Shown here in pieces: positions 6,036 through 9,588 of a stretch of 9,588 nt of DNA; the first letter of the stretch is position 1; each line of letters opens with the position of its first letter. Both the position numbers and the translations under genes were made by a program. The notes beneath the pieces are model-generated. The model searched no databases, had not been told where the DNA came from, and saw only the letters and a list, made by a program, of their open reading frames with translations. The DNA comes from an uncultured Lachnospiraceae bacterium (lineage in GTDB: Bacteria > Bacillota > Clostridia > Lachnospirales > Lachnospiraceae): NCBI GenBank assembly GCA_910586955.1, contig CAJUMM010000099.1, positions 1 to 9,588 of the forward strand. The letters are read 5' to 3'.

Positions 6036-7677
6036 TAAATTCCGTCTGGACGTATGGGGCTTTATCACCCTGTTTGTGATTCTCCTGTATGTGCTGTTTC
6101 TGCTCTATCCCATGGGATACCTTATCCGCCAGTCCGTTTTTGACGGGGAGACGGGAAGCTTCACCATGGCGAACTTTGCGAAGTTCTTTTCCAAGAGTTA
6201 TTATTTTGACACTCTTTTTAACAGCTTTAAGATTTCCATTGCTGCCACGCTCCTCTCTCTCCTGATTGGAACGCCCCTGGCTTATCTCTTTGCGGTGTAC
6301 AAAATCCGCGGGAAATCTTTATTAAGCATCCTGATTGTGGTGGCATCCATGTCGGCGCCTTTTATCGGAGCCTACTCCTGGATTCTGCTTCTGGGAAGAA
6401 GCGGTGTGATCACCACATTCTTTAAAAACTTAGGAGTTGCCCTGCCGGATATTTACGGCTTCGGGGGAATCGTGCTGGTTATGACCCTGCAGCTCTTTCC
6501 TCTGGTGTTCCTTTACGCAAGGGGAGCTCTGAAAAATATCGATAATTCCCTTATTGAGGCGGCGGGAAACTTAGGCTGCTCCGGGGTAAAATGTTTTCTG
6601 AAGGTGGTTATTCCGCTGATTATGCCCACCCTCCTTGCGGCAGGGCTTCTGGTGTTTATGAGATCCTTTGCGGATTTCGGAACGCCAATGCTTATCGGTG
6701 AGGGATACCGGACCTTCCCGGTAGTCCTTTACAATGAATTTATCAATGAGGTAGGCGGAAACGACGGCTTCGCGGCGGCTATTGCAGTCATTGCCATTAT
6801 CATCACTACCGTGGTGTTTCTGGTGCAGAAGTACATATCCAACCGGAAATCCTTCTCCTTGAACGCCCTTCATCCCATGGAGGAGCGGGAGGCCAAGGGA
6901 GCAACCAAGTGGCTGGTGCATCTCTTTTCCTACCTGGTGATTGGATTTGCCGTTCTGCCCCAGTGCTACATTATCTATACTTCCTTTAAGAATACGGAAG
7001 GGAAGATTTTTGTAGACGGCTATTCCATGCAGAGCTATGCCACGGCCTTTGGAAAGCTGGGAAAGAGTATCCAGAATACCATCATCATTCCCATTCTGGC
7101 CTTGGTGGTGATTATCCTGCTGGCGATTCTCATCGCTTATCTGGTAGTCCGGAGAAGAAATGCCCTGACTAATGTTACGGATATCCTGTCCATGATTCCC
7201 TATATCGTGCCTGGAACCGTACTGGGTATTGCCCTTCTAATAGGCTTTAACAAACCGCCCCTTCTTATCAGCGGAACCATGCTGATTATGGTGGTGGCCC
7301 TGGTTATCCGGAGGCTGCCCTACACCATCCGTTCCTCGGTAGCCATTTTGCAGCAGATTCCCATGAGCATTGAGGAGGCTGCTATCTCCCTGGGAGCGAC
7401 AAAGATGAAGGCATTCTTCCGCATTACCGTTCCCATGATGCGGGCGGGAATCGTCTCCGGTGCCATTCTTAGCTGGGTAACCATGATCAGTGAATTGTCT
7501 ACAGCCATCATCCTGTACACAGGACGGACCAAGACCCTGACCATTGCCATCTATACGGAGGTTATCCGGGGAAATTACGGGACGGCGGCGGCCCTGTCCA
7601 CCATCCTGACCATTCTGACGGTTGTATCACTGCTGTTGTTTAATAAGCTGAACGGCGGGAATGATTTGAGTTTGTAA
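6022..7677 (+). CDS. ABC importer permease, two fused membrane domains (FbpB/AfuB-like)
   Basis: Integral membrane channel of the importer, 551 aa. Two BPD_transp_1 domains are fused in one chain, as in FbpB/AfuB-type permeases, with about 12 predicted membrane segments (first about 12-34, last about 522-541). Each half carries an EAA coupling motif that docks on the ATPase: IEAAGNLGCSGVKCFLKVVIP (178-198) and EEAAISLGATKMKAFFRITVP (451-471). A hydrophilic stretch (about 271-298) separates the halves. With both halves in one chain and one ATPase gene present, the usual complex would be one permease, an ATPase dimer and the lipoprotein. The start overlaps the ATPase stop by 14 nt, with AAGGAG at 6008-6013, giving translational coupling. 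Last gene of the operon, followed by a strong terminator. Confidence 0.93.
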   Translation: MKNNNKFRLDVWGFITLFVILLYVLFLLYPMGYLIRQSVFDGETGSFTMANFAKFFSKSYYFDTLFNSFKISIAATLLSLLIGTPLAYLFAVYKIRGKSLLSILIVVASMSAPFIGAYSWILLLGRSGVITTFFKNLGVALPDIYGFGGIVLVMTLQLFPLVFLYARGALKNIDNSLIEAAGNLGCSGVKCFLKVVIPLIMPTLLAAGLLVFMRSFADFGTPMLIGEGYRTFPVVLYNEFINEVGGNDGFAAAIAVIAIIITTVVFLVQKYISNRKSFSLNALHPMEEREAKGATKWLVHLFSYLVIGFAVLPQCYIIYTSFKNTEGKIFVDGYSMQSYATAFGKLGKSIQNTIIIPILALVVIILLAILIAYLVVRRRNALTNVTDILSMIPYIVPGTVLGIALLIGFNKPPLLISGTMLIMVVALVIRRLPYTIRSSVAILQQIPMSIEEAAISLGATKMKAFFRITVPMMRAGIVSGAILSWVTMISELSTAIILYTGRTKTLTIAIYTEVIRGNYGTAAALSTILTILTVVSLLLFNKLNGGNDLSL

Positions 7678-7691
7678 TAAGGAAAGAAAAG

Positions 7692-7735
7692 CCCCTTCGC
7701 CAGACGGGAGAGTGTCTGGCGAAGGGGTTATTTTT
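7692..7735. terminator. Strong hairpin terminator between convergent genes
   Basis: A perfect 14-bp stem (7692-7705 with 7714-7727) encloses an 8-nt loop and is followed on the plus strand by TTATTTTT (7728-7735). On the minus strand the stem is followed by CTTTTCTTTCC, so it may also stop the leftward merR-type transcript, whose stop codon (7728-7730) abuts the stem. Confidence 0.9.
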
Positions 7736-8186
7736 CTGTGTGCAGAAGGTTTATATTCTCTTTGGCAGTCCGGTAGGGGCCGGGGATTTCCTCTAGGGAT
7801 AAATTCCGCACCCGGTTTTCCGTGCCGTCTTTCAGGGCCTCCTCATAATACCAGCATTTAAATTCCAGAAGGGCAAGCATTTCCTCCATCTGGGCGATTT
7901 GCTGCCTGACGGAATCTCTCCGGGCAAGGAAGAGATTCAGCCGTTCCTTGAGGGAATCGTCTCCCCGTCCAATCATTTCCGTGAAGGCCTTGATCTCCTT
8001 GATGGACAGGCCGGAGCGCTTCAGGCATTCAATGACCTTCAGCCATTCGTAATCTTTTTCCGTAAACATGCGTATTCCGCCTTTTGAGCGTTCCACACAG
8101 GGGAGGATTCCCTCCTTGTCGTAATAGCGCAGGGTGGAAGCGGGAATACCCACCGCCTTCGCCATCTCACCTACCGTGTAAAGCAT
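7728..8186 (-). CDS. MerR-family transcriptional regulator
   Basis: DNA-binding activator/repressor of 152 aa. The N-terminal winged helix-turn-helix (MLYTVGEMAKAVGIPASTLR, 1-20, then YYDKEGILPCVERSKGGIRM, 21-40, and the second HTH around 42-72) is the hallmark of the family. A long dimerisation helix (about 76-118) follows, then a short C-terminal tail. No Cys-x-Cys metal-binding arrangement is seen at the end of the long helix, so it is not an obvious metal sensor. It resembles the group found beside flavodoxins and oxidoreductases that respond to electrophile or redox stress. The start at 8186 has GAGGTGA 6-7 nt upstream. It faces away from the flavodoxin-like gene across a 136-bp region with a MerR-type operator and is probably autoregulated. 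Confidence 0.92.
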   Translation of the reverse strand: MLYTVGEMAKAVGIPASTLRYYDKEGILPCVERSKGGIRMFTEKDYEWLKVIECLKRSGLSIKEIKAFTEMIGRGDDSLKERLNLFLARRDSVRQQIAQMEEMLALLEFKCWYYEEALKDGTENRVRNLSLEEIPGPYRTAKENINLLHTEK

Positions 8187-8219
8187 TTATTTCACCTCGC
8201 AGATTTCCTGAAATTCTAA

Positions 8220-8248
8220 ATTATGTATTGACTTCGAGTTAACTTTAA
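8220..8248 (-). promoter_or_regulatory. Probable merR-type gene promoter overlapping the shared operator
   Basis: On the minus strand TTAAAG (8248-8243) and CATAAT (8225-8220) are 17 bp apart, upstream of the regulator start. The -35 lies inside the dyad at 8232-8249, so a bound MerR protein would cover it, consistent with autoregulation. The -35 match is weak. Confidence 0.35.
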
Positions 8249-8258
8249 GATGTACTAT
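8228..8258 (+). promoter_or_regulatory. MerR-type promoter with operator inside a 19-bp spacer
   Basis: TTGACT (8228-8233) is a good -35, and TACTAT (8253-8258) serves as -10 at the over-long 19-bp spacing typical of MerR-activated promoters. Between them lies the dyad CTTCGAGTTAACTTTAAG (8232-8249), matching its own reverse complement at 14 of 18 positions around GTTAAC and resembling SoxR- and AdhR-type boxes. A competing -10, TATAAA at 8256-8261, would give a 22-bp spacer. It drives the flavodoxin-like gene. Confidence 0.65.
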
Positions 8259-8322
8259 AAACTTAAATAAATTATAGCAAGTGCAACTAAGAAAGTCAAT
8301 GGAGTGAAAAGGAGGATTTTTT

Positions 8323-8583
8323 ATGAGGAAAGCATTGGTTGCCTATTTCAGCGCAAGCGGAGTGACAAAGAAACTGGCGGAAAGGCTGGCGGGAGAGATT
8401 GGGGCGGATCTTTTTGAAATCCAGGCAGAGACGCCTTATACAAGTGCCGATCTGGACTGGCAGAATCCAAAGAGCAGAAGCTCCCTGGAGATGAAGGACC
8501 AGGGCTGCCGCCCTGCTATCCGGGGAACGGCGGATATGGCCCGGTATGAAGTCATCTTTGTGGGCTTTCCTTATATGGAGTAA
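8323..8583 (+). pseudogene. Flavodoxin-like protein, truncated after ~83 residues
   Basis: The 86-codon frame begins MRKALVAYFSASGVTKKLAE, which holds the flavodoxin FMN phosphate-binding loop (SASGVTK, 10-16). It continues through the typical second strand (ADLFEIQAETPYTSADLDW, 28-46) to YEVIFVGFP (75-83). In intact family members this last motif is followed by IWW-type residues that contact FMN and another ~70-90 residues. Here the sequence reads YME and stops. The family is usually ~150-180 aa, so the C-terminal half, including the second FMN loop and later strands, is missing and the product should not bind FMN normally. The break at about 8572 coincides with a change to AT-rich, repeat-bearing DNA, consistent with disruption by an inserted element. 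Ribosome binding site AAGGAGG (8309-8315) and the MerR-controlled promoter are intact. The neighbouring MerR gene suggests a stress-induced electron carrier. Confidence 0.8.
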
Positions 8584-8593
8584 GGTTTTGAGA

Positions 8594-8669
8594 GTGTATT
8601 ATGTGTATAGTGTATGAAAATAGTAGAAAATGAGAACTACATACACAAATAGAAAGAAAATAGTGTATG
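8594..8669. repeat. Cluster of GTGTAT(G) repeats at the edge of accessory DNA
   Basis: GTGTAT occurs at 8594-8599, 8603-8608, 8610-8615 and 8663-8668, and inverted (ATACAC) at 8641-8646: five copies in 75 bp, three of them with G/C extending to GTGTATG/CATACAC. They begin ~22 bp after the point where the flavodoxin gene breaks. Short directly and inversely repeated hexamers next to an insertion boundary resemble arm-type recombinase binding sites at the ends of integrated elements; that role is an inference. The rest of the 173-bp gap (8584-8756) shows no gene. Confidence 0.5.
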
Positions 8670-8696
8670 GTGTTAGATGGGAGAGAATTAGAAAAA

Positions 8697-8743
8697 TCCT
8701 TAAGTCAGGGATAGGTTCTGGTTCTTTTTTTATGTCTTAAGGA
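8697..8743 (+). promoter_or_regulatory. Inverted repeat overlapping the ribosome binding site of the next gene
   Basis: TCCTTAAG (8697-8704) and CTTAAGGA (8736-8743) are perfect complements around a 31-nt loop that contains T7 (8725-8731). The right arm includes the first half of the AAGGAAGGGG Shine-Dalgarno stretch (8739-8748) of the gene at 8757, so pairing could partly hide it. The long loop makes the hairpin weak. Confidence 0.3.
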
Positions 8744-8756
8744 AGGGGATGGTTCG

Positions 8757-9350
8757 ATGGATTATATAGAACTGATTGAAGAAGTAAGAGCAGAACTGCT
8801 GCAGGTTGTGAATCAGAGATGCGATGACATGATCCGGATGTATCAGAACGGGGAACCATACCATCGTTCAGAGATCAGGAGCAGGGAATGCCACTTGGGG
8901 AGGACCTCCCCATCCATGTTCAAAGGGAAGAGGCCGGTCTCTGTTACATTTGCTTCTGGTGAGACCATAGAAACACCTACATGGAAAAAGGCAGTCCTGA
9001 CCATCCTGAAGCACTGCAACGAGCAGCCGGACATGCATGAAAGACTGATGCAGCTGAGGGGAAAGGTGTTCGGCAGGCAGCGGACGATACTTGGGAGGGA
9101 TCCGGCAGGCATGGATGTACCGATCCAGATCGATAAGGATCTGTATTTTGAGGCCAAGTTTGATACGGAGGCATTACTGACAATGATGGAGAAAAAAGTA
9201 TTGGAGCCTGTGGGCTATGACTTTTCCGGGATCGTTATCCAGTATACAGAAAAGAAACCGGCGATATCAGAAAGCCTGAAGAGTGTGCAGGATGAAGGCA
9301 GGGAAGAAGAGACGGAAGAGGAACAGAGTGGAGGAATGACGCTGAGTTAG
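8757..9350 (+). CDS. Hypothetical protein of accessory/mobile DNA
   Basis: I do not recognise a function. The 197-aa product is soluble, with no signal peptide or membrane segment. Residues 1-30 form an amphipathic helix (MDYIELIEEVRAELLQVVNQ) with Cys22, followed by a basic stretch (about 37-60, HRSEIRSRECHLGRT). A folded core of about 58-165 then contains KRPVSVTFASGETIETPTW (58-76), a helix with KHCNEQPDMHERLMQLRGKV (85-104), a basic GRQRTILGR turn (106-114) and a strand-rich end (VPIQIDKDLYFEAKF, 121-135). The tail (about 178-190) is very acidic (DEGREEETEEEQ). The start at 8757 has AAGGAAGGGG 8 nt upstream. It lies directly after the repeat cluster at the flavodoxin break and before a terminator. 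A small DNA-associated or regulatory role of a conjugative element would fit but cannot be shown here. Confidence 0.7.
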   Translation: MDYIELIEEVRAELLQVVNQRCDDMIRMYQNGEPYHRSEIRSRECHLGRTSPSMFKGKRPVSVTFASGETIETPTWKKAVLTILKHCNEQPDMHERLMQLRGKVFGRQRTILGRDPAGMDVPIQIDKDLYFEAKFDTEALLTMMEKKVLEPVGYDFSGIVIQYTEKKPAISESLKSVQDEGREEETEEEQSGGMTLS

Positions 9351-9375
9351 AAAAATGGATATCTGTATATGAGGC

Positions 9376-9413
9376 AGAAGGGACTTCCATAACCGGAGGG
9401 ATCCTTCTTTTTT
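9376..9413 (+). terminator. Rho-independent terminator after the hypothetical gene
   Basis: AGAAGG(G)A (9376-9383) pairs with TCCTTCT (9402-9408), leaving one G bulged. Inside, CTTCC (9384-9388) pairs with GGAGG (9395-9399) around an ATAACC loop. The stem runs straight into seven T (9407 is C; T at 9408-9413 follow the helix). It lies 25 bp past the stop at 9350. Confidence 0.7.
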
Positions 9414-9469
9414 AATGCCTGAACAAAAGACATATAGGAAGAGACAATAGCAGGAGGGAGAGAGGATAC

Positions 9470-9588
9470 ATGAGATCCGAAGATGAACAGATGATCCAGC
9501 GGATCATGGACACCGACACCATGGGCTACGCCTGTGTGTACGACAGCGGCAGCGGTAAAAGAGAAGAATACCTGGTTGCGCTGACCGC
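9470..9588 (+). CDS. Unidentified protein, N-terminal 39 codons (runs off right edge)
   Basis: ATG at 9470 follows GGAGGGAGAGAGG, with the last AGAGG about 6 nt upstream, and the frame stays open to the window end. The visible part reads MRSEDEQMIQRIMDTDTMGY, then ACVYDSGSGKREEYLVALT: an acidic helix followed by what looks like a two-strand hairpin (YACVYDSGSG, EEYLVALT). No family is recognisable from this much. It sits downstream of a terminator, so it should have its own promoter, but none is evident in the 9414-9469 stretch. Context places it in the same accessory segment as the preceding gene. Confidence 0.6.
   Translation, partial: MRSEDEQMIQRIMDTDTMGYACVYDSGSGKREEYLVALT

Noticed and set aside
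8594..8669. Possible CRISPR array
   Set aside because: The repeats are only 6-7 bp, irregularly spaced and in both orientations, with no spacer-sized units.

Overview
The window reads as DNA from a low-to-mid-GC Gram-positive anaerobe, most likely a Lachnospiraceae/Clostridium cluster XIVa-type gut Firmicute. This is an inference from several signs: strong AGGAGG-type ribosome binding sites, a lipobox-bearing solute-binding protein, a YesM/YesN-style sensor kinase and AraC-type response regulator pair, a clostridial-type tryptophanase remnant, and mobile-element genes of the kind common in that family.

Layout. Positions 1 to about 465 are visibly AT-rich accessory DNA. They hold the start of a leftward XRE-type repressor gene and, divergently, the N-terminal helix-turn-helix part of a second regulator. 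At about 465 that regulator is joined in frame to the C-terminal ~200 residues of tryptophanase (TnaA), giving one uninterrupted 277-codon chimeric ORF that lacks the PLP-binding lysine region. Positions ~466-8571 look like ordinary chromosome. A promoter at 1104-1132 precedes a two-component system (kinase 1173-2885, AraC-type regulator ~2863-3639) that ends at a hairpin terminator. Next comes a three-gene binding-protein ABC importer (lipoprotein 3791-4900, ATPase 4947-6035, fused two-domain permease 6022-7677). A strong hairpin between convergent genes follows, then a leftward MerR-family regulator (7728-8186) and a divergent flavodoxin-like gene (8323-8583). The flavodoxin is cut short at residue ~83, and from about 8572 onward the sequence changes to accessory DNA: a GTGTAT repeat cluster, an unrecognised 197-aa protein, a terminator, and the start of another gene that runs off the window.

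How the genes work together. The kinase probably senses an extracytoplasmic ligand and phosphorylates the AraC-type regulator. That regulator most plausibly activates the importer through two 9-bp direct repeats placed just upstream of a weak -35 element. The importer belongs to the family usually labelled 'Fe3+ ABC transporter', but the binding protein shows no Tyr-Tyr iron-binding motif, so another anionic ligand (for example a phosphorylated compound, as shown for AfuA) is at least as likely. MerR and flavodoxin form a classic divergent pair with a dyad inside a 19-bp promoter spacer.

I do not see a demonstrably new biological system. The most notable points are the in-frame regulator-tryptophanase fusion, and the fact that the chromosomal block is cut inside a gene at both ends, with accessory DNA beyond each cut. 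That pattern suggests either mobile-element-driven rearrangement or an assembly junction.
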